From Pseudazoarcus sp963975885 (lineage in GTDB: Bacteria > Pseudomonadota > Gammaproteobacteria > Burkholderiales > Rhodocyclaceae): a stretch of DNA of 64,000 nucleotides. Location of the stretch: contig CAXBIS010000009.1 of the NCBI GenBank assembly GCA_963975885.1, positions 1-64,000 of the forward strand. Reading direction: 5' to 3'. Position numbers and translations under genes: made by a program. This document shows positions 16,067-23,814 of the stretch, one piece after another. The notes beneath the pieces are model-generated. The model was not told where the DNA came from. It made no database searches and saw only the letters and a program-made list of their open reading frames with translations. Positions within the stretch are counted from its first letter, which is position 1. Each line of letters opens with the position of its first letter.

Positions 16067-18249
16067 GCGGCAGTTTCTGGGCCGACCCCGACGGCTTCAT
16101 CGATGACCCGGCCGAAGCCGCGGCCGCGTTGCGCCTGCTCGAAGTGCCCCGCATCGACCACTACCTGCAGGCGTTGTCGGCGCGGGGCGGCATCGAGCTT
16201 CCTGATCTCACGCATCTTTCGACCAATACCCTGGTCGCGTTGACCGGGGACGCGCATCTCGCGACCCGCCGGGTGCTTGCCCCGTTCTTCAGCCGGAGAG
16301 GGCTGGCGAACTGGGAAGAGGTATTCGCCGCGGCTGTCGGGCGTGCACTCGACCGGCTGGGGGCAGCGCGCAACCCCGATCTGGTGGCCGACTTCTCCAC
16401 GCCGCTGTTTCTCGGCGTCATGCCCAAAGTGCTGGGCATCTCCGACGGGATGGGGCCGGAGCACTTCGAGGCGGTGCAGACGGTACAGCGCATCAGCGAG
16501 CCGTATCTTTCGCTGGCGACGCTCAAGCGCCTGGATGGTGCGGTTCGGACCCTGGTGGATGCCTGTCCGGCCCCGGCGACCGCAGTCGTCGGCGACGGCC
16601 CCGAGGGGCTGCTCGGCTATCTCGATCGCCATCGCGAACGGCTGCCGGCGGGGCTCGACACGCGCTATCTGGTGGTGGGCTTGCTGGCCGGCGCCAACTC
16701 CGCGACCCAGTCGCTTGGATTCGCGCTCTACGGAATGCTCACCAGCGTGCGGGCGGAATGGGCCGACGCCGCGACGCCGGGCTGGGCCGAACGCGAGATG
16801 AACCGCATCCTGAGCCTGTATCCGACGACGCGAACACTGGTCCGGGTGGCGGCGGAAGATGCCGGCGTGGCGGCCTGCCCTCATCATCGGAGCCAGGGCC
16901 GGGTAGTCGACATCGTGGGCGTCAATGCGCGTCTGCGCGAGGCGTCGGCGGGCGTGCCCTACCTGTCGTTCGGCAGCGGCGCACACAAGTGTCCGGGGGT
17001 CGAGCTTTCGGCCATGCTGTTTGAGCGGGCCATTCCCGCTCTGGCGAAGCGGTTCCCCGAACTGCTGCTGTACAAGGACGCCTGTCGCTTCGTCCGGACG
17101 CCAATGATGCAGGCCCCGGTGGCGCTGCCGTGCGACCTCGGCGGTGGCAACCGCCGGACGTCCAGCCGCATGTGCGACATACGGGAAATGCATACCGCGA
17201 GACGGATCGTCGGCGACAACGCCAACTTCAGCCCACCGCGCATGGAGGCGCATCTGGCGGCGCTGGCCGAGCGCGGCGGGCGGAATCTTTCCACCGCCAT
17301 CTCGATCGCCCGCAATGCGATGTTCTTCATGGATGGCGCACGACACCTTGCCCTGCGCGGCGCCATCGCCGACCGCCTGGGCAGCAATCGGCTCGCTGCA
17401 TGGGAGCCGGTCATCGATGCGGCCATATCGCGTGTGCTCGACGATCTGGCGCGGCATCCGGCGCCCGATCTGGTCGGCGGGTTCGCCGACCGGCTGCGCG
17501 CCGAGGCCGTTTCCCGCATTCTCGGCATCGCGCCGCGCGACCCGGAACGCTTCGAGGAACTGGCGCCGGGGCTGCAGGACGTGCTGGCGCCGTGGCTGTC
17601 GCTGCGGGAACTGGAGCGGGTGCAGGGAATCTTCGGCGAGGCGCTCTCGCAGATGCAGTCCGTGCCGCCGTCGCCGGGGCCGAAATCCCTGCTGCAGGCC
17701 TTGCTCGCGAGCCCGCCGGAAGATTTCGGCGAGGATGACCTGAAGGCCGCCACGCTGGTGCTCTATGGCGCCACCTTTACCTTCTCGCATACCTTCGCCA
17801 ACATCCTGCACTGGATTCTCACGCGTCCGCCCGAGGCGCGTATCGGCGCGGATACCCCGGCCTGGATCGACAGCCGGCTGGAGCAGGTGATTTCGCTGTG
17901 TGCCGCGCCGAAATACATCTACCGCATGGCGCGTCGGCCGTTGACCGTCGACGGTCTGCCGATGCAGACGGGCGATACCACGCGCCTGTCGCTGCTGAAC
18001 ATCAACCGCGGTGTCGCCGCCGGACATCTGGCTTTCGGGCACGGCCTGCATCGCTGCGTCGGCGCGTCGCTGTCGCGTCTGCTGATCCGGCGTGCGGTGC
18101 CGGCCTTGTTCGCGCGCTTTCCGGACATCTCGCTGGTCGCGCAAGGCCAGATTTACTTCCCCATGTCGCAGACAGTAGCATTGCGCGCTCTTCCCTGCCG
18201 CCTCGGCCCACAACGGACCCATCCCGATGACCACATCCCGCGAAGCTGA
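16063..18249 (+). CDS. Tandem (two-domain) cytochrome P450-like protein
   Basis: A 728-residue polypeptide made of two consecutive P450-like domains of about 365 residues each. Domain 1 (1-360) has an I-helix-like AGANSATQS (209-217), an ExxR at Glu245-Arg248 and a heme-ligand loop FGSGAHKCPG (303-312, Cys310). Domain 2 (375-728) has GATFTFSHTF (569-578) and FGHGLHRCVG (658-667, Cys665), but the ExxR positions align with Arg605 and Gln608, so that motif is lost. No reductase or ferredoxin domain is attached. It is coupled by ATGA to the ligase and overlaps the ACP gene by 23 bp. The likely role is oxidation of an ACP-bound acyl chain (inference). P450-P450 fusions are rare in bacteria. Confidence 0.88.
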   Translation: MSGSFWADPDGFIDDPAEAAAALRLLEVPRIDHYLQALSARGGIELPDLTHLSTNTLVALTGDAHLATRRVLAPFFSRRGLANWEEVFAAAVGRALDRLGAARNPDLVADFSTPLFLGVMPKVLGISDGMGPEHFEAVQTVQRISEPYLSLATLKRLDGAVRTLVDACPAPATAVVGDGPEGLLGYLDRHRERLPAGLDTRYLVVGLLAGANSATQSLGFALYGMLTSVRAEWADAATPGWAEREMNRILSLYPTTRTLVRVAAEDAGVAACPHHRSQGRVVDIVGVNARLREASAGVPYLSFGSGAHKCPGVELSAMLFERAIPALAKRFPELLLYKDACRFVRTPMMQAPVALPCDLGGGNRRTSSRMCDIREMHTARRIVGDNANFSPPRMEAHLAALAERGGRNLSTAISIARNAMFFMDGARHLALRGAIADRLGSNRLAAWEPVIDAAISRVLDDLARHPAPDLVGGFADRLRAEAVSRILGIAPRDPERFEELAPGLQDVLAPWLSLRELERVQGIFGEALSQMQSVPPSPGPKSLLQALLASPPEDFGEDDLKAATLVLYGATFTFSHTFANILHWILTRPPEARIGADTPAWIDSRLEQVISLCAAPKYIYRMARRPLTVDGLPMQTGDTTRLSLLNINRGVAAGHLAFGHGLHRCVGASLSRLLIRRAVPALFARFPDISLVAQGQIYFPMSQTVALRALPCRLGPQRTHPDDHIPRS

Positions 18250-18478
18250 ACTGCTCGAATTCCTGCGAACCCAGATTGCGCAACGCACTCAGCTCGCGCA
18301 AGGCGATATCCAGGCGGATGCGCCGTTGGGCGATCTCGGGCTCCAGTCGATCGACGCGGTGCTGATGTGCGGCGACGTCGAGGACCGTTTCGGAATCGAG
18401 ATGGATCCGGCAGCGGTGTTCGAGCACGACACCCTGAACAGCTTCGCGCAGTACGTCCTGCAGCAGATGCAGGCCTGA
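18227..18478 (+). CDS. Acyl carrier protein
   Basis: An 83-residue free-standing carrier protein with the phosphopantetheine attachment motif DLGLQSIDAV, Ser41 being the modified residue. The flanking acidic helix and the FGIEMDP segment are standard for ACPs. It overlaps the end of the P450 gene by 23 bp and its stop overlaps the carbamoyltransferase start (TGATG), so expression of the three should be tightly coupled. It is the presumed partner of the FAAL-like ligase and the tether on which the P450 and radical SAM enzymes may act. No phosphopantetheinyl transferase is visible nearby. Confidence 0.93.
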   Translation: MTTSREAELLEFLRTQIAQRTQLAQGDIQADAPLGDLGLQSIDAVLMCGDVEDRFGIEMDPAAVFEHDTLNSFAQYVLQQMQA

Positions 18479-20154
18479 TGGCGACCTTTCATCTGGGACT
18501 GTCGACGTCGGGCCACGACCCTGCGCTCGCGATCGTGGACGCGCGCGGGCGCGTGGTGTTCGCCGAGGCTACCGAGCGTTTCCTGCAGGACAAGCGTGCC
18601 TGGGGCATTGCACCCGACCATGTGACGCATCTGCTGGCGGCGCTGGCCGCCGTCGGTTTCGAGCGCGGCCGGGATCGGCTGGAAGTCGCCACGAGTTGGG
18701 CGACGGTCAAGGCCGATCTGCCGGTGCAGATGTCCGACACGCTGCTGCCGGCAACCGAGGCGCTGTGGCTGCGCGGCTTGCAGGCATCGCTCCAGGCCTC
18801 GGCCGGCGCGTCGCTGCTGCGTCTGGAGCTGGCGCGGGAGATGCCCGCCGTGCGCCGCTATGACCACCATCTGTGTCACGCGGTCGCCGCCTGCGTCTTT
18901 GCGCCGGTGGAGGATGCCGCGTGTCTGGTCATCGACGGCGAAGGCGAGGTCGGGGCGGTGTCGCTGTTCGACCTGCGCGAGCGGACGATCCGCCGCCGCT
19001 GGCGATCCTGGGGGCCGGGCAGTCTGGGCACGCTGTACGCGTGGATCACCAAGCTGTGCGGATTCGACTGGCGCCTGGGCGAGGAGTGGAAGGTGATGGG
19101 GCTGGCCGCCTATGGCACGGTTGTCCCCGAGTTGCGCGACGCGATGGTCTCCATGATGGAGGTGGACCGGGGCCGGCTGCGCTATGCCCCTGCGGAGACG
19201 CTCGAACGTGCGCGATCGCTGATCGAGCGCCATGCGCGCGCGGCCGACGCGCCCGTCATGGACGCCGCGGATCTCGCCGCCAGCGGTCAGGCGGCCTATG
19301 CGGCCCTGGCCGAACGGGTGCTCGCCGCGTGTGACGATGGCCAGACGGAGAACCTGATCCTGTCCGGCGGCTGTGCGCTGAACTCCTCGTTCAACGGCAC
19401 GATTGCCGGCTGCAGCGAATTTAGGCGGATTTTCGTGCCACCCGCCCCGGCCGACGACGGCAACGCGATCGGTGCCGCCATTCTTAGCTGGATGCATTCG
19501 ACCGAAAGCACGCGCATTCCGGGCTGTGACGGATCGCCCTTTCTGGGCAGCACGCCATCGCCCGGGACCATGGGACGACTCGGTCATTTCGGCTCCTGCG
19601 GCAAGGTGACCGACATTGGCGGTGACGCCCCGGGGCAGATCGCCCGGCGTCTGGCGGACGGCAGGATCATCGGCGTGATGCGTGAGCGGGCTGAGTTCGG
19701 CCCGCGTTCGCTCGGCAATCGCGCGATTCTCGCGGACCCGCGCGATCCCGCAATGAAGGACCGCATCAACCGCGCGGTGAAGGGGCGCGAGCCGTACCGC
19801 CCGTTCGCGCCGGTGATCGCCGAGGCCGACGTCGACGCCTGGTTCGAGCGCGTACAGTCGTCGCCCTACATGTCGTTTACGCTGCCGTGGCGGCCGCAAC
19901 GGCGCTCGCTCGTTCCGGCGGTGGTGCATGAGGACGGCACCGGTCGGCTGCAGACCGTGTCGCCCGGCAGCGCACCGTGGATGCATGCGCTGACGCAGGA
20001 ATTCGGCAAACTGACCGGCGTACCCATCGTGCTCAACACCAGCTTCAACATCATGGGCAAACCCATCGTCCACTCGGTCGAGGATGCGGTGTCGGTGTTC
20101 ATGACGACTGGACTCGACGCCTTGCTTGTCGGTGACCTGCTGATCGAGAAGTGA
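18478..20154 (+). CDS. O-carbamoyltransferase (NodU/CmcH/TobZ family)
   Basis: A 558-residue enzyme with the two-part family architecture. The N-terminal Kae1/actin-like domain carries HHLCHA (His130, His131, His134), the metal-binding motif that makes carbamoyl-adenylate, plus VIDGEGE. The C-terminal domain has RAEFGPRSLGNRAILADPR and KGREPYRPFAPV. The family transfers a carbamoyl group from carbamoyl phosphate and ATP onto a hydroxyl of an antibiotic, Nod factor or similar product. A hydroxyl made by the neighbouring P450 would be a logical acceptor (inference). It is the last gene of the cluster, convergent with metR. Confidence 0.95.
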   Translation: MATFHLGLSTSGHDPALAIVDARGRVVFAEATERFLQDKRAWGIAPDHVTHLLAALAAVGFERGRDRLEVATSWATVKADLPVQMSDTLLPATEALWLRGLQASLQASAGASLLRLELAREMPAVRRYDHHLCHAVAACVFAPVEDAACLVIDGEGEVGAVSLFDLRERTIRRRWRSWGPGSLGTLYAWITKLCGFDWRLGEEWKVMGLAAYGTVVPELRDAMVSMMEVDRGRLRYAPAETLERARSLIERHARAADAPVMDAADLAASGQAAYAALAERVLAACDDGQTENLILSGGCALNSSFNGTIAGCSEFRRIFVPPAPADDGNAIGAAILSWMHSTESTRIPGCDGSPFLGSTPSPGTMGRLGHFGSCGKVTDIGGDAPGQIARRLADGRIIGVMRERAEFGPRSLGNRAILADPRDPAMKDRINRAVKGREPYRPFAPVIAEADVDAWFERVQSSPYMSFTLPWRPQRRSLVPAVVHEDGTGRLQTVSPGSAPWMHALTQEFGKLTGVPIVLNTSFNIMGKPIVHSVEDAVSVFMTTGLDALLVGDLLIEK

Positions 20155-20237
20155 TTCGCAGCGTCTGCCGCGCGTTCGGCCGGCAGGCTACTCTATCGCG
20201 CAGCCGGGGTGCCGGAGCTTCAACGCCTGGGTCGGGC

Positions 20238-21140
20238 TCATGCCTCAGCTTCGCGGGATGTACGCGCCAGTTCCACAAACGCGCGCAGGTAGTCGATGTC
20301 GGCATCGGCCTCGCGAATGCCCAGAAAGATCTGTTTGGCGATGCCGTTCTTGCCGAGTCGCACCGGGGCGATGTCGAGCCTGGTGGCGTATTCCTCCACC
20401 AGCCAGCGCGGCAGCGCCGCCACGCCGCGGCCGCTGGCGACCATCTGCAGCATGATGTCGGTGGTCTCGATGGGCTTGTGGCGTCGGGGTGCAATGCCGG
20501 CCGGGGTGAGGAACTGCGCGTAGATGTCGAGCCGGTCGGTGTCCACCGGATAGGTGATCAGCGTTTCGTCCGACAGCTGTTCGGGCCGCACGTAGTCGGC
20601 GCCGCGCAGCGCATGTTGCGGCCCCACCACCAGTACCTGTTCGTAATCGAACACCGGCTCGAAGTGCAGGCCAGGCTTGAACAGCGGATCGGGCGTGACC
20701 AGCATGTCGATCTCGTAGCCGAACAGCGCGCCGATGCCGCCGAACTGGAATTTCTGCTTCACATCCACATCCACCGCCGGCCACGCCGCGAGGTAGGGCG
20801 AGGCCAGCTTCAGCAGCCACTGATAGCAGGGGTGGCATTCCATGCCGATACGCAGGGCGCCGCGCTCCCCGCGGGCGAACTGGCGCAGGCGCTCTTCGGC
20901 GTGGTCGAGCTGCGGAATCAACCGGTTGGCCACGGCCAGCAGATATTCGCCGGCCTGCGTCGGGCGCAGGCTGCGGCCCTCGCGGTGCCAGATGGCAATG
21001 CCGAGCTGGTCTTCGAGCTTGCGCATGGTGTGGCTCAGCGCCGACTGCGTGAGGTGAAGCTGCTCGGCCGCGGCGGTGAGCGAGCCGTGCTCGGCCACGG
21101 CGCGCACGATGGCAAGGTGGTTGCGTTCAAGCAGGGGCAT
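20238..21140 (-). CDS. metR: LysR family transcriptional regulator MetR
   Basis: A 300-residue LysR protein: N-terminal winged helix (LTAAAEQLHLTQSALSHTMRK at about 18-38) and a C-terminal effector domain with the segments MECHPCYQW and YEQVLVVGP typical of MetR. It is divergent from metE with palindromic MetR-type boxes in between. MetR activates metE with homocysteine as coeffector, which fits the arrangement. Its 3' end converges with the carbamoyltransferase gene, about 80 bp apart. Confidence 0.92.
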   Translation of the reverse strand: MPLLERNHLAIVRAVAEHGSLTAAAEQLHLTQSALSHTMRKLEDQLGIAIWHREGRSLRPTQAGEYLLAVANRLIPQLDHAEERLRQFARGERGALRIGMECHPCYQWLLKLASPYLAAWPAVDVDVKQKFQFGGIGALFGYEIDMLVTPDPLFKPGLHFEPVFDYEQVLVVGPQHALRGADYVRPEQLSDETLITYPVDTDRLDIYAQFLTPAGIAPRRHKPIETTDIMLQMVASGRGVAALPRWLVEEYATRLDIAPVRLGKNGIAKQIFLGIREADADIDYLRAFVELARTSREAEA

Positions 21141-21160
21141 AAGGGTGTGCGTGAGCCATA

Positions 21161-21201
21161 TTCATGAATTCATGAAAAAGTACCATTTTTGTTCATGAGT
21201 T
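21161..21201. promoter_or_regulatory. MetR operator region in the metR-metE intergenic space
   Basis: A perfect 16-bp palindrome TTCATGAATTCATGAA occupies 21161-21176, containing TGAA/TTCA half-sites as in known MetR boxes. A further half-site TTCATGA lies at 21192-21198. The palindrome is 20 bp upstream of the metR start and about 70 bp upstream of metE, well placed for autorepression of metR and activation of metE. Confidence 0.7.
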
Positions 21202-21247
21202 GGGCGGCCTAGCATTGCGTCCTTCTGAAACCCGGCAGGCGTAAATC

Positions 21248-23545
21248 ATGGCACTCACCACCCACAACCTCGGCTTCCCGCGCATCGGCGCGAAGCGCGA
21301 ACTCAAATTCGGTCTGGAGTCGTACTGGAAAGGCCAGTCCACCCGCGACGAGCTCAAGGCGCTCGGCTCTCATCTGCGCGCCCGTCACTGGGGCAAGCAG
21401 GCCCAGCTCGACCTCGTTCCGGTGGGCGACTTTTCGTTCTACGACCAGGTGCTGGACATGAGCTTCACGCTCGGCAACCTGCCTGAGCGCGTGGGTGGCT
21501 TTCATGGTGATGCGCTGGACAACTATTTCCGCGTAGCGCGTGGCAGGTCCGCAGCTTCGGCGGAAGAGCATTCCGGCTGCTGCGGTGGCGTGGCCGCCGG
21601 CGAGATGACCAAGTGGTTCGACACCAACTATCACTACATCGTCCCGGAATTTGCCGCCGACACCACGTTTGCGCTGGACGCCTCGCGCCTTGTCGAGCAA
21701 CTGCGCGAAGCCCGCGAGCAAGGTGTGGCCGCCAAGCCCGTCATCATCGGCCCGGTCACCTATCTGTGGCTCGGCAAGGCCAAGGACGACTCCAACAAGC
21801 TCGACCTGCTCGCGCGCCTTCTGCCGGTGTATGCGCAACTGCTCGACCGCCTGGCCGACGAGGGCGCCGAGTGGGTGCAGATCGACGAGCCGGTGCTAGT
21901 CACCGAACTCGACGCCGACTGGAAGCACGCCTTCAACCTCGCCTATCACGAGCTCAAGGCCTGCCGCGTGAAGCTGCTGCTCGCCACCTATTTCGGCACG
22001 CTGCAGGAGAACCTGCATCTGGCCGCCAACCTGCCGGTGGCCGGCGTGCATGTGGACGCCGTGCGGGCGCGCGACGAGGTGGCGAGCCTGCTCAACCTGC
22101 TGCCGGCCAGCAAGGTGGTGTCGCTGGGCGTCATCGACGGCCGCAACATCTGGAAGACCGACTTGGCCGCCGTGCTCGACTGGCTGGAGCCGCTGCACGA
22201 GCGCCTGGGCGACCGCCTGTGGCTCGCCCCGTCATGCTCGCTGCTGCATGTTCCGGTGGATCTGGACAGCGAAGAGCGCCTGGACGCTGAAGTACGTTCG
22301 TGGCTGGCCTTTGCCCGCCAGAAGCTCGAAGAACTGCGCGTGCTCGCCGTTGCGCTCAACTTCGGCCGCGCTGCCGTGCAGCCTGAACTCGACGCCAACC
22401 GCGCCGCCATCGAGGCCCGCCGAGCCTCGCCGCGTGTGCACAACCCGGCCGTCAAGGCCGCGCTGGAAAAGCTCACCGCCCAGCTCGGCCAACGCAAGAG
22501 CCCCTATGCCGAGCGCGCCGGTAAACAGGCCGCGCATCTGAAACTGCCGAAATTCCCCACCACCACCATCGGCTCCTTCCCGCAGACAGCCGACATCCGC
22601 CTGGCGCGCAGCCAGTTCAAGGCCGGCGAGCTGGACGAGGCGGCCTACCGCGCCGCGATGGAAAGCGAGATCGCCCGCAGCGTGCGCGAGCAAGAGGCGC
22701 TGGGGCTGGACGTGCTGGTGCACGGGGAAGCCGAGCGCAACGACATGGTCGAGTACTTCGGCGAACAGCTCGATGGCTATGCCTTCAGCCAGTTCGGCTG
22801 GGTGCAGAGTTACGGCTCACGCTGCGTCAAACCGCCCATCCTGTTCGGCGACATAAGCCGCCCCAGGGCCATGACCGTGGAGTGGATTCGCTTCGCCCAG
22901 TCGCTGACGACCAAGCCCATGAAAGGCATGCTCACCGGCCCGGTGACCATGCTCAATTGGTCCTTCGTGCGCGACGACCAGCCGCGCGCCACCACCTGCC
23001 ATCAGCTCGCGCTCGCCATCCGCGAAGAAGTGCTCGACCTCGAAAAAGCCGGCGTGCGCGTCATCCAGATCGACGAAGCGGCCCTGCGCGAAGGCCTGCC
23101 GCTGCGCCGCGCCCAGTGGCAGGAATACCTCGACTGGGCCGTCACGTCTTTTCGCATCACCGCCAACGACGTCGAGGACGAAACGCAGATCCACACCCAC
23201 ATGTGCTACTCGGAGTTCAACGACATCATCGCGTCCATCGCCGACATGGACGCCGACGTCATCACCATCGAAACCTCGCGCTCCGACATGGAACTGCTCG
23301 ACGCCTTCGACCACTTCAACTACCCCAACCAAATCGGCCCCGGCGTGTACGACATCCACTCACCCAACATCCCGGACCCGCAGCATATGGTTCAGTTGAT
23401 GAAGAAGGCCGCCGAACGCATCCCGGCCGAACGGCTGTGGGTGAATCCGGACTGCGGGCTGAAGACGCGGCAGTGGAATGAGGTGATTCCGGCGCTTAGC
23501 AATATGGTGGAGGCGGCGAGGGTGTTGAGAGCGGAGGTGGCTTGA
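21248..23545 (+). CDS. metE: Cobalamin-independent methionine synthase (5-methyltetrahydropteroyltriglutamate-homocysteine methyltransferase)
   Basis: A 765-residue MetE, full family length, starting TTHNLGFPRIGAKRELKF. The N-terminal folate-associated barrel holds EMTKWFDTNYHYIVPE. The C-terminal catalytic barrel holds FPTTTIGSFPQT, GEAERNDMVEYF, and the zinc ligands in THMCYSEF (His-x-Cys) and NPDCGLKTR (Cys). It transfers a methyl group from methyl-tetrahydropteroyl-polyglutamate to homocysteine. It is divergent from metR. The last gene before the AT-richer island, it ends with a small hairpin GCGCTG-T-CAGCGC at 23595-23607. Confidence 0.97.
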   Translation: MALTTHNLGFPRIGAKRELKFGLESYWKGQSTRDELKALGSHLRARHWGKQAQLDLVPVGDFSFYDQVLDMSFTLGNLPERVGGFHGDALDNYFRVARGRSAASAEEHSGCCGGVAAGEMTKWFDTNYHYIVPEFAADTTFALDASRLVEQLREAREQGVAAKPVIIGPVTYLWLGKAKDDSNKLDLLARLLPVYAQLLDRLADEGAEWVQIDEPVLVTELDADWKHAFNLAYHELKACRVKLLLATYFGTLQENLHLAANLPVAGVHVDAVRARDEVASLLNLLPASKVVSLGVIDGRNIWKTDLAAVLDWLEPLHERLGDRLWLAPSCSLLHVPVDLDSEERLDAEVRSWLAFARQKLEELRVLAVALNFGRAAVQPELDANRAAIEARRASPRVHNPAVKAALEKLTAQLGQRKSPYAERAGKQAAHLKLPKFPTTTIGSFPQTADIRLARSQFKAGELDEAAYRAAMESEIARSVREQEALGLDVLVHGEAERNDMVEYFGEQLDGYAFSQFGWVQSYGSRCVKPPILFGDISRPRAMTVEWIRFAQSLTTKPMKGMLTGPVTMLNWSFVRDDQPRATTCHQLALAIREEVLDLEKAGVRVIQIDEAALREGLPLRRAQWQEYLDWAVTSFRITANDVEDETQIHTHMCYSEFNDIIASIADMDADVITIETSRSDMELLDAFDHFNYPNQIGPGVYDIHSPNIPDPQHMVQLMKKAAERIPAERLWVNPDCGLKTRQWNEVIPALSNMVEAARVLRAEVA

Positions 23546-23814
23546 TGAGACGTGTTGATCGATGTCGCTGTAGCGCTTGTTGCCCCGGTTCTTTGCGCTG
23601 TCAGCGCCTCGGCGGTATCTCAGCATTTCAATCTAAGCGTCTTCTGACCAGAATGTTGTAACTTAAACGTGCAGAATCGACGCTTGGTGGCGGAATGTCA
23701 CCCCGTCTGGGAAAATTCGCAATAAATTAAATCTTCACCAAAAGCTGTCCCGAAGACATACTTGAGAGAAATGAGTGACTTACGAATATTTACGATCGGA
23801 GCTAAAGCTCGAGT

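Noticed and set aside
20160..20190. Possible terminator between the carbamoyltransferase and metR genes
   Set aside because: Only a 6-bp imperfect stem (CTGCCG/CGGCAG) can be drawn; too weak to list.
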